The notes beneath the pieces are model-generated. The model made no database searches, was not told where the DNA came from, and was given only the letters and a program-made list of their open reading frames with translations. Shown here one piece after another: positions 1 to 9,009 of a DNA stretch of 64,000 bases. The position numbers were made by a program, and so were the translations under genes. Position 1 is the stretch's first letter. Every line of letters starts with the position of its first letter. The DNA comes from Skeletonema tropicum (Eukaryota; Bacillariophyta; Thalassiosirophyceae; Thalassiosirales; Thalassiosiraceae): positions 4,464,001-4,528,000 of the forward strand of contig CM074130.1 of assembly GCA_037178625.1 (NCBI GenBank). The letters are read 5' to 3'.

Positions 1-339
1 GCCAAGTTTGATGGGCACGAATATCTATCTTGTCACCTGTGAAGAATGAGCTTTCATTTCTTGAGTTGCTCAGTAAGATGAAGATGATACGTGGAAAATA
101 ACTCATCATGATATCACTGATGGGACCATAAAAGCTTCGTCAATCACTTGATCCGTCGTCATCTATATTGAAAACAGACTTTAATTTGTGTTCTATAGCA
201 CAGTACCGTATCATTTGTATCACAATTCGCCTTTGCAACTGAAATGAAATAAAACGCCAAAAATCCCATCCCTTTAGACTCTCGATACAACATATTGTAC
301 TTGTGAATCTCTTGAACACAGAACCCCCAGCATACATTT

Positions 340-930
340 CTAGAGATTCTCTCTATCACGTTCTTCCAGCGCTCGTTTGACTTGCTCTTCCACCTCCTTT
401 CGCTTTGCAAGTAGTTGTGCTTCCTTCTTCTTCTTCTCCTCCTCTTTTGATAGAGGAGGTGTTTCTATCCACGGCAATTCCCCCTTCTTCGATTTTGTCG
501 CATCGACGCCTGGTTGAGTCACCTTGAGCCAATTCACTTGCTCTATTTCTCCACACTTGTTGCACGGTCCAGGTGGTATATGCCGCAGATCATCCTTGAC
601 AGTATTGCCCTCACCGCCTTTAGGTATCCCGCAATGTCCACATGCCCAGCATACAACTCCTCGCCCCACGAGGAAATTCGATTTGCCGTCGGGATTGTTG
701 GAATATATATCAAGAAGATCTGCTACGTTCCTCTTTACGTTTTCTGCAGCGTCGACCATGCCCACTCGAAGGAATAATTCTGCAGCGTTGTGGAGGTTCT
801 TGGGCATGTTTTTGTCTTGGACCTCATCAGGTTTTGGAATGACGAGTATTGATGCTGATCTGATATCGATCTTGAGCTCGATCTCACGGAGTAGCTCGCC
901 AGATACTTCTTGGCCAGCCTGAGTTGTCAT
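340..930 (-). CDS. Small Cys4-type (zinc-ribbon-like) protein, unknown function
   Basis: A 196-residue intronless frame that I do not recognise as a named family. The middle holds two cysteine knuckles, CWACGHCG near residue 93 and CNKCG near residue 123, about 27 residues apart. They could form a single zinc-ribbon site. The C-terminal 45 residues are a highly charged Lys/Glu helix (KEEEKKKKEAQ and onward) likely to be a coiled coil. The N-terminal half is helical and begins at an ATG (MTTQAGQEV). No signal peptide or membrane segment is visible. The frame is long and even in composition, and the paired CxxCG motifs make it more credible than the overlapping plus-strand frames. The divergent neighbour is the UbiA gene about 480 bp away. 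Zinc binding is inferred from spacing only. Confidence 0.6.
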   Translation of the reverse strand: MTTQAGQEVSGELLREIELKIDIRSASILVIPKPDEVQDKNMPKNLHNAAELFLRVGMVDAAENVKRNVADLLDIYSNNPDGKSNFLVGRGVVCWACGHCGIPKGGEGNTVKDDLRHIPPGPCNKCGEIEQVNWLKVTQPGVDATKSKKGELPWIETPPLSKEEEKKKKEAQLLAKRKEVEEQVKRALEERDRENL

Positions 931-1407
931 GGCTTTTCACGCAGGGGATCTATTTGAATGTAATTCGATATGCGCTTTTATGGCTGGTTGATGTCCAAGC
1001 TCGCTTTCGGCGGTGATGGGATGGCGGATGTGAGAGTGAAGAGGCCATAGGGAGATGGAAAAGTTGATGTTTGTGGCAATTTGAAGGGCATTCTCTCATT
1101 CTCCCCTCATTATTTGTTTCCAATCGAGGTACTTTGATAGCAAAATGGACACCAGAGCTACCTCTGGTATCCGAATTACTTGCCTTGGGGCGTTTCGAGG
1201 GCAAGAGGGCATCTTCCGTCCGCTTTTCCTCCCTCTGTGAGCATCAGCCTTTTATGGTTGTAGGTGGGTGGTATGTTGACCATGATGTACGAGCATGCTC
1301 AATATTCATGCGATGCAGCGACAGAGCGAATGATATCTAATATTCGGTTGGTTAGGGTAGTGATCAGCGATCAGCAGCAGCGAGCGCACAATAATAGGTT
1401 GTAGGTG
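931..1407. other. Intergenic region between divergent genes
   Basis: About 480 bp between two divergently oriented genes, so it probably holds both promoters. Short open frames occur on both strands (for example 950-1204 minus), but none shows a domain or extends a neighbour. I see no TATA box I would defend. Confidence 0.4.
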
Positions 1408-2676
1408 ATGTATACTGATTCTCTCATGAAAATAAATGGTTACTGTCGCTGCTGCTGCATCATTGTAGCCCTCGTCGGCCTAAGAGTGGAACGCAGCTCC
1501 TCTTTCAGTCGACAACATCATCGTCGCCTTTTACGACCACATCGCGTAACTTCTGGCAACGTCAATACTATGCAACGGCGTGGCACGCCTCCATTTGACT
1601 GTCAATATAGCCGCCGTCGTAATGTTATCAATAACCTCAGTAATACAGAGAATTGCTTCGAACAGAAAGCAAAGTCCTACATCCGAATGATGCGACCCGT
1701 AACAATCATTCAAGCAGTCGGGGCCTTTTTGGTTGGCAGATTGGTAATTCTAACTTCATCTTCATCGGCGGCATCAAGGTCATCAAAGTTAATTCAAGAG
1801 GTTCCGAACATACTCGCAGCGTCGATATCGATTTATCTCAGCTATGGAGCGGGAATGGCAATGAATGATTGTGCCGATGTGGCGATTGACTCGATGCACG
1901 AAGAGAAACAACATAGATCAGTGGCTTCGGATGATATATCGATGGTAAATGCTTCGTTGTTTTGTGTAGCGTTATCGGCCCTCTCTTTGATCTTTTCATT
2001 CGTCGCGACGACAAGTTGGAAAGGGTGCAATGGCTTTCCGGTATGGAGTTTGTTCAATTTGACAATCATGGGAATGTACGCCTTAGGCCTTCAGCGTATT
2101 TTCCTCGTTAAGAATCTGATATGTGGCTATTTGGCAATAGCGCCACTGATTGGTGCTTCTCTCCTTGGTGGGATGTCAATTTTGGAAGGTGATGTTGCGG
2201 GGAAGTTGTACAAACTCGCATTTATTGGGTTTCCTTTACAGGTTGCACGAGAGATACTGAAGGATATTGAAGATGTACAAAGTTGATGAAGGGACGAAGA
2301 AGACGCTTCCTCTTGGTGAGTTCTTAACTCTCAAACATTTTTCAGTAGCTGATTGATTGAAGTGATTTATATTTACAATATCAACTGAATCAATACACGT
2401 TTTCTGTAAATTTTAGTGGTCGGCAAACGAGCATCGAAGTGGATTGCATACTCCCTAGTCGCGATGGTGAACGGGACAATGATATTGTCACCTTACTTTT
2501 GGAAAATGTTCAAATCAACACCAAATGTATACGCACTCTCCGTCGCTATTGGTACACCAATGTGTATTCGGGCTAGCATGCTACCTTTATCGGAGGGCCA
2601 GCAGATGCTGAAAAAGAGTATCTATGTTTTGCTACTGGGGATGATTTCAGCACTGTTAAATCAGGCAAGACTTTGA
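1408..2676 (+). CDS. UbiA-family membrane prenyltransferase (two exons, one-base frame break)
   Basis: Exon 1 is 1408-2315 and exon 2 is 2417-2676, with a 101-nt GT-AG intron (GTGAG donor, TTTTAG acceptor). UbiA enzymes attach polyprenyl groups to aromatic or chlorin acceptors inside membranes. The family signature is clear: MRPVTIIQAVGAFLVGRLV opens the domain near residue 95, the first Asp-rich motif NDCADVAID lies near residue 153, and the second, DIEDVQS, near residue 286. The expected continuation DEGTKKTLPLVVGKR is present but one frame over: a T at 2283-2284 creates TGA at 2284-2286. Skipping one base there restores the motif and runs correctly into exon 2. The hydrophobic N-terminus (CCCIIVALVGL) followed by a Ser/Arg-rich stretch could be a plastid leader. 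The substrate (chlorophyll, homogentisate, menaquinone or haem) cannot be assigned. The frame break is either an assembly error or a real lesion. Confidence 0.75.
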
Positions 2677-3403
2677 CGATCGAATGGGTGGAGAATATTC
2701 GTAGATACTTCTTTGTGCTTACGCAATAGATAGGAACGCAAAATGATAGGAAGAGGTGGCGTGATCGATGCATGAATACACAACGTGCGAAGTGGCCTGC
2801 TTGGCATTTGGAGCAAGACTTACCTTTACCACACGCAGGAGTTTGGAGTCACAGGGTATGAGATCGAGACACGGAATATAAAAGAAGGAACATATCACAT
2901 GCTCTTCATCGTTGAAAAACACACACTCAAAACTCAAAGGGATAAATAATGAAGTATTTGCTACAGATGCGGAGCGGCAGAGCTCTGCTGAAGACGTGAA
3001 AGATTGGCAGCAGACGTAGCTTTATATTGTATAAAATTCACTGGAAGAATAAAGTACTTAGCTTTCTTTCTTGTGTCACAACTGCATGACTATTTCGTCT
3101 TTCACGCCAGATACTTAAACTGCTTGCACGCATTCTTTTATGAGATGGGGTAGCATCCAGATGACAAACGAAACAAATCTCAATAGTTGTATATACTTAC
3201 ATTACCCCCCCCTGTGTGAGATACACATTGCACAAGACTGCATCAAATTATTGCTTTCGTTCATAGCCATTTGCTTATATATTTACTAGTATTAGAACAA
3301 CATTTCTATCGATACAATTATTTCCAGGCAACCCCTTGACGAGACCGCTGCACCACTATCAGAAGGATATAAATCTCTCTCTTCTTTCTTTTTTTTTCTT
3401 TCT
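2677..3403. other. Intergenic region, no gene seen
   Basis: The 3' ends of two convergent genes face each other across about 730 bp. The short frames here (for example 2719-2937 minus) have no recognisable content. The region is AT-rich with small homopolymer tracts. Confidence 0.4.
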
Positions 3404-4214
3404 CTAATCCCAATCCCTTTGTACTTGAATCGGTTCGGCACGTTTAATCCCAAGAAACGACATAACATCAACCTTGGGAGCACCTTTGAATTCCTTGTAA
3501 TGTTCTGGAATGTCACATTGCTGCAAGAAAATGATGATGAAAAGCGGGGAGCAAGATTCATTCAAAAGGATGATGAGTACAGAAATATGATTTTAGTTGA
3601 CAAAATAATAATGAGCAACAAATAATAATAACATCAAATGTCATAAACTGCACAGTCCACGGCACTATACTCACCTCGGAATCATCCCCACAATAATCCC
3701 CAAGGCAACTCCCCCCCTCTTCCCATTCCATCCAATCACCCAACACGACTACGTTTTCCTCACCATACAACAAGCTTTGTCCGGGAGATGATGATGATGA
3801 CGATACTACATCATCCTGATCATAATATTCGTCCGTCAATGACTCTAGGAGAGACGATGAGGATGTCACCGCCGCCGCAGAAGCATCATATAAACTTTCA
3901 AGTCGGGCCACTAGATACTCGTTTTCCAAACTCTTGTTTCGTCTCTTCTTATTCTTCTTGTCACTAGTACTACCACCATCATCATTATCGTCCGAAGCAT
4001 TAGTCACATCCTCCTCCTGATTATTCTTCTCAGTAGCCCTAAGTGACTTCATACCACCGCCGCCGCTGTTCGAATTGTGCGCGTGAAAGAAGCGGCCGCT
4101 GCTGCTGTGAGATGCGGAGAGGCGTGGTGTCCATGCTTGGATGATGACGGGTGTGCTGTGAAATAATAGTAATAATGATAGATGTAGTGATAATAGTATT
4201 GTTGTTGATGACAT
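3404..4214 (-). CDS. Secretory or plastid-targeted protein, unknown function (two exons)
   Basis: Exon 1 is 3675-4214 and exon 2 is 3404-3520, joined by a 154-nt intron with a GTGAGT donor and TTTCTTGCAG acceptor. The phase-0 join gives ...CGDDSE-QCDIPEHYKEF... and ends VDVMSFLGIKRAEPIQV plus a short tail. The start at 4214 gives MSSTTILLSL followed by a Leu-rich signal peptide and IIQA-WTPRL. An aromatic residue directly after Ala resembles the ASAFAP-type junction of diatom plastid leaders, in which Trp can replace Phe. Upstream in-frame Met codons at 4244 and 4361 are alternatives. The middle is low-complexity (Ser, Asp, Gly, a KKNKKRRNK patch), and the C-terminal 60 residues look like the conserved core, with two Cys near the splice join. 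Plastid targeting is inferred and the function is unknown. Confidence 0.6.
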
Positions 4215-4399
4215 TGTTGGTGGATGGAGAGTTGGTTTATTCATGATTAATATTGGTGCACTATTTGAATTGATGTTGATAGATGTTGTAAGATGTTGTA
4301 TTAGCAACACGTTTTTTTTCATGGCGGGCATCTGATGACATCTGATTTCCGGAAGAAGCAAGCTGGCGTCGGTGTCAGTGAAATGAGATAGGTGTCTTC

Positions 4400-5463
4400 A
4401 CACTTAAATGTCTATGGACATCATCTCGTCCGCGTCCGACGGCGACGCCATACATATGAGCTTGCTATTTTTTTTTTCACATATAAATAAGTGATTAGTT
4501 TAGGATGGTATTCAAGAGCTATTTACTGGGCAAGCTGGATCTGAACTTGCCCATTTTAGGTAATAAGAGGAGTTCAGTTATGAGCTTGCTATTGCTATTC
4601 CTGCATGCTTGCAGATGCTTGCTTCTTTTCTGCCGAATGGCAATATTGTAATAGGAATGACGATGATGCTCTCTCGCTCTTAGGGTAGTATATATACGCA
4701 GGCGGGTGTTGGAGCACAGAGGATTGCTACAACATCGCTCGATGATTACATTTTCAGGAGGTGGATTCTCAACACAACATGCGGCTAACAACGATGCATA
4801 TGTGAGTGGCGGATCAAGGTATATAATTCTATTTCTTCACGCACTCTAGTGCATCACCGCGAAGCAAGCAGGTTATATCGAGACCAGACTATTTACTTCA
4901 AGTAATGATGTTACATTGATATAATTCAGTTTCCTCACAGGACGATGAGCAAAAAAAGGATCTTTTCTTCGCAATATATACGTCGTCTTCCTTCCTCTTT
5001 TGCAACTCAACTTACGCGAAACGTAGACCTGACACTGCTACACTAAATATACCTACAGCATGCGCACATGAAGTTGTTATCTCGATGGAATATTGAGCAC
5101 ATTTGAACGTTGGAAGGAGTAACAGGTGTGTGGGAGACAAACCTTCCATTCTCTTTGTGGAAACTAACATGCAAAAAATGAGACTTGAACATATCTTAGT
5201 AGATCTTAGTGCTTCCATATGCAGTAGAAGCGATGCTACAGCCTCGTAGCTGATATATGAGAGGTCCAGTGTGGGCTGGCCGGCAGCATTACAATCCACC
5301 AAAATTGTCTCTATCATCGTCAATTTGCGCATGAGCCGCTTCTAGTGGCCCATTATACTCGGTGGCGATACTATACAAGCACATTGGCAGTCTGCTATAA
5401 ACAAGTCTTTCGTCTTACGCTTGTCTTGATGGTTCGATGTTCGTGGTGATATCAACTACGAAC
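4400..5463. other. Gene-poor spacer before the tandem array
   Basis: About 1 kb in which I see no supported gene. A 106-residue minus frame (5012-5332) starts with ATG but has no recognisable domain. From about 5400 the sequence resembles the end of the repeat unit (for example AGTCTTTCGTCTTACGCTTG, also near 12541), so the array's left boundary is ragged. Compared with later units, roughly 190 bp is missing here. Confidence 0.4.
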
Positions 5464-7640
5464 GTCCAATGTATAGAAGAGAAGATAGGCAGGCAGTTAT
5501 ACAGCTTTGATATGCATCTTTCAATGAGCTAGTACGAAGGAGAAAATTCAAGGCAAAGCATTCTCCAAATGGATATGTAGTTTTGTCGTCTGAAAAATAC
5601 AGGTAGAGGTCTGATGGACGGTGGGAATGACTCCTAAAAATGATGCAGCGAAAATATCATGCAAGACAGCCATTCTTACAGAAAAGGTGAAGAAGGTTGA
5701 TTTTCGGAGTATCGATGAACGATGTTAAGCATGCATAGTCTAAGGTCTGAGAGAAAAAGATGATGATGCTTTGTGGTGGAAAAGACAGTAAGAGGTGTAA
5801 ACCGAAGAGACAAGTTGGAGTATGTATCGATGAATTCTTGTCCCAGTGTCGATGAATGATGAATTCTTGTCCACATGGAAAGATTGTAGGTAAGCATACT
5901 CAATCACCTTCGTTGAGTGAAACGTAGTGATAGGAGAGGAAGAGATTGCTAGAGCTGCAAGATAGGCTTATCAATGATGGTGATGGATGATACATCATTT
6001 TGGAACAACTTGTCGCAAACAACCACATCACAAAGTCTACTGCTCCGATTACGCGAAAAAGAGTAAGAAGCTAGTAAGAGATGAGTCGTTTGCTCGCAAG
6101 AGAGAGTCGTCTGCTTGCATATGTTCAAACTCAGCGCTTATGGGACGAATGATGGGAGATAGCAAACCCAATGGATACCGAGATATTATGTTAAACATGA
6201 TTGGTGAAGTGAAATACTTCGTCCGGATAGAGACGAGACCAACTTTGACAATTGCATGAAACGAAAACGAGGTGGAGGACTGCCTCTCTTCTAGCCCTTT
6301 ATCGACGCTTGGATTGCAACTTAGCCGAGGCTACTATGATAGGCCCACCCCACTCGATGATTTTGAAGGCGAAATGAGTCGATTAAGATGGTTGAATTGG
6401 AAGAAGGCTGGTGCTAATTTCCAATCGCTTTAGTAGATACACCAAATAACTGATGAAGAAGTGGTTTGAGATGTCTTGGCACTTGGGATATCTTGACACG
6501 GCAAGGAAGAAGGTCGGTGACATTAAACGTCAAGAAAAGACTTGATGGAAGACTGCCCCTCTTGGAGGAGAGAAAAGCCTTCGCAGTCAACGTCAAGCGC
6601 ACTTTGGATTGCAACTTAGCTGAGGCTACTCTGATAAGCCCACTCCACGACGGCGAGGAAATGATAGTTTTGAAGACGCAAAGAGTCGAATAAGATGGTT
6701 GGATTGGCTCATCAATGATTGACGGGTGGATAGTAGATTGATATGGATGAAGTGAGGAACAAAATTCCAAACGCTGAAGTAGACACACCGTGCATATTGA
6801 TGAAGTGACTTGAGATGTCTTGACGCGACGATGAAGTAGGTTGGTGATATCAAACGTCAAAGGCGAGCTCTAACGTAGCCTCAAGGAGGCGGTTGAATAG
6901 ATTTGGTTGTCTGTTGTTGGTTTCCACTTCCCCTCGAGAGAGAAAAGTGTACTCATCCTCCAACGCCACGTAAAGGCCAACAGATATGATGGAGGTGGGC
7001 CATTGATCCCCGAAGGGAAAAGGTTAGACTTAAAGTTTAGCGGTACCCCCAAGGTACCTGCCTGGGAACTGTGCCCGGTCTTTGCCCGTGGCTCTGAACC
7101 GATGCCCTTTGCCTCCAGACGCCATCGTCTCTAGGAGCACCAGCCCGACGCTGGATTGAGAGCAAGGCGAAAGAACATGCCGATCAGCCTGGTTACTGAT
7201 ATGAGGCGAAAGAACATGCCGATCAGCCTGGTTACTGATATCATCATTCCTCCAGATAATCCACCGTCCGCACCCGCTCGTACTAAGTTGATGTTGAGAT
7301 AGAAAGGTTTATAAAGGAGAGAATTGGTGTTAGTGAAACAAGCATCGCAAAGTGAACCGAAGAATGAAGCACCATCATGCATACAAATAATCTTACCTCC
7401 CCCAATTCGAACCGCCGACACATCGCTGCTAAGAACAAGTAATTAGAGAGAAAATGGAAGAAGCAATGTTAGTGTGTGAGAACCCCCGACAGTGTTGATC
7501 AGGCACCACCGGAGGAGACGAACGAAAACAAAAATGATAGCACACAACTGCATCCCGCCCACTCTCTCACCGACTCAAACCCATTTGAACCCCAGAACCC
7601 GATCACCCAATCTCACCGCAAGCTCACAACATACGACCCG
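5464..7640. other. Left third of unit 1, no recognised gene
   Basis: Several frames of 60-148 residues (for example 5987-6259 plus, 6414-6860 minus, 6907-7134 plus, 7131-7421 minus) recur in the sister units. Near-identity of the units explains this without selection. A string beginning TTGGATTGCAACTTAGC and continuing GAGGCTACT occurs twice (near 6311 and 6604), showing an older internal duplication. None of the frames has a domain I recognise. Confidence 0.4.
7165..7241. repeat. Direct duplication of a 39-bp block (ISVTRLIGMFFRL on the minus strand)
   Basis: Two adjacent copies of a 39-bp block, each beginning AGGCGAAAGAACATGCCGAT. On the minus strand each copy would encode a 13-residue block containing VTRLIGMFFR. 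The diverged fourth unit has four copies (about 30922-31094) in an interrupted arrangement, so the block has expanded and contracted. Confidence 0.75.
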
Positions 7641-7803
7641 CCCTTCAGACCTAAAGAATACATAGAGATAGAAAACAAAAATAAAGAAGAGTTAATGAAC
7701 AATCTTAGTAGAATGCAAATAAAACTAGCGAACTCACCAAGGAACCTCAGCCCGAACCTTCAGACCACCCAACAATACCAATCACCCCAGCCTACAACAC
7801 GAT

Positions 7804-8840
7804 CTATGCACCCCACCTGACCCTACCCGCCTGGATGAGATAAACACAAAGACGAGGAAAGTTAAGGTTGTTGTTAGCGAAGAAGCAAAGTAGAAAAGCA
7901 AGCGCACATCGAACTGGAAACTCTAAACGTACCTTCCCCACTCCGATATCAACCCACTCGAAATCAATGAAGGATAATGAAGGACAATCAAACAAGGGAC
8001 AATCAAACAAGGGACAATCAAACAAGGGACAACCAAACAAGGGACAATCAAACAGACAATGGCGGCCCTCGGGGAATACAACCACGAAAGAGCAATACGC
8101 CTCAAAGCAACAATCAAACAGGATATGAATATGGTATACGGTCCCAAACCATCTAGATGAGATAGAAACAAAGAAGAGGAAAGTTAAGAGTTGTTGTTAG
8201 CGAAGAAGCAAAGTAGAAAAGCAAGCGCACATCAAATCGGAAACTCTAGACGTACCTTCCCTGCTCCGAAACCACCCACTCGAACTCAATGAAGGATAAT
8301 GAAGGACAATCAAACAAGGGACAATCAAACAAAGGACAATCAAACAAGGGACAATCAAACAAAGGACAATGGCGGCCCTCGGGGAATACAACCACGAACG
8401 AGCAATACGCCTCAAAGCAACAATCAAACAGGATATGAATATGGTATACGGTCCCAAACCACCTAGATGAGATAGAAACAAAGAAGAGGAAAGTTAAGAG
8501 TTGTTGTTAGCGAAGAAGCAAAGTAGAAAAGCAAGCGCACATCAAATCGGAAACTCTAGACGTACCTTCCCTGCTCCGAAACCACCCACTCGAACTCAAT
8601 GAAGGATAATGAAGGACAATCAAACAAAGGACAATCAAACAAGGGACAACCAAACAAAGGACAATCAAACAGACAATGGCGGCCCTCGGGGAATACAACC
8701 ACGAACGAGCAATACGCCTCAAAGCAACAATCAAACAGACAATGGCGGCCCTCGGGGAATACAACCACGAACGAGCAATACGCCTCAAAGCAACAATCAA
8801 ACAGGATATGAATAGAAGGTCCCGAACAAGCACACCACAT
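7804..8840 (-). CDS. Exon-repeat gene with Leu-Phe-Asp-Cys-Pro pentapeptide arrays (unit 1)
   Basis: No known family. Gene model on the minus strand: E1 8566-8840, E2 8256-8462, E3 7933-8152, E4 7804-7830. Introns are 103, 103 and 102 nt, with GTACGT donors, CTAAC branch-point-like strings and pyrimidine tracts ending ATCTAG or ATCCAG. The exons sum to 729 nt (242 residues plus stop). E1 starts at an ATG (MWCACSGPSIHILFDCC). E2 and E3 are diverged copies of E1: each reads HILFDCCFEAY, FVVVFPEGRHC, an LFDCP array and SFIEFEW or SFIDFEW. E1-E2 and E2-E3 joins have the same phase, so exons can be gained or lost without breaking the frame. A fourth splice pair (7651-7737) lies past the stop. The +1 frame (CLIVP/CLIVL repeats) is also open across the E1-E2-E3 joins, so the coding frame is not certain, and a spliced noncoding RNA is possible. 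The gene starts 170 bp after the membrane-protein gene on the same strand. Confidence 0.5.
7982..8671. repeat. 15-bp minisatellite arrays inside the exons (unit 1)
   Basis: Three arrays of a 15-bp unit (GGACAATCAAACAAG or A) occur at about 7982-8054, 8303-8369 and 8613-8671, one in each exon of the exon-repeat gene. On the minus strand one unit encodes LFDCP (or CLIVP in the alternative frame). Copy number differs between exons and between units, always in whole 15-bp steps among those I compared. E1 also contains a 66-bp direct duplication (about 8672-8803). Confidence 0.85.
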
Positions 8841-9009
8841 CCAAAAAAGAAGTCCAATCCCTCTTCAACTCAGCAAGGCACGCCTACTCAATCTTCAGCA
8901 CTGCAGAATACAGTGATGGCCCTGACGAATCAGCGACCACGTACCATAGCCAACAATCCGAAATATCAAACTTCTTTTCCACCTCTCCACCCTCACTAGA
9001 GAATACTCG

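Noticed and set aside
7982..8060. Regular short repeats that might suggest a CRISPR array
   Set aside because: The 15-bp units are head to tail with no spacers, lie in a eukaryotic context without cas genes, and encode a pentapeptide within an exon.
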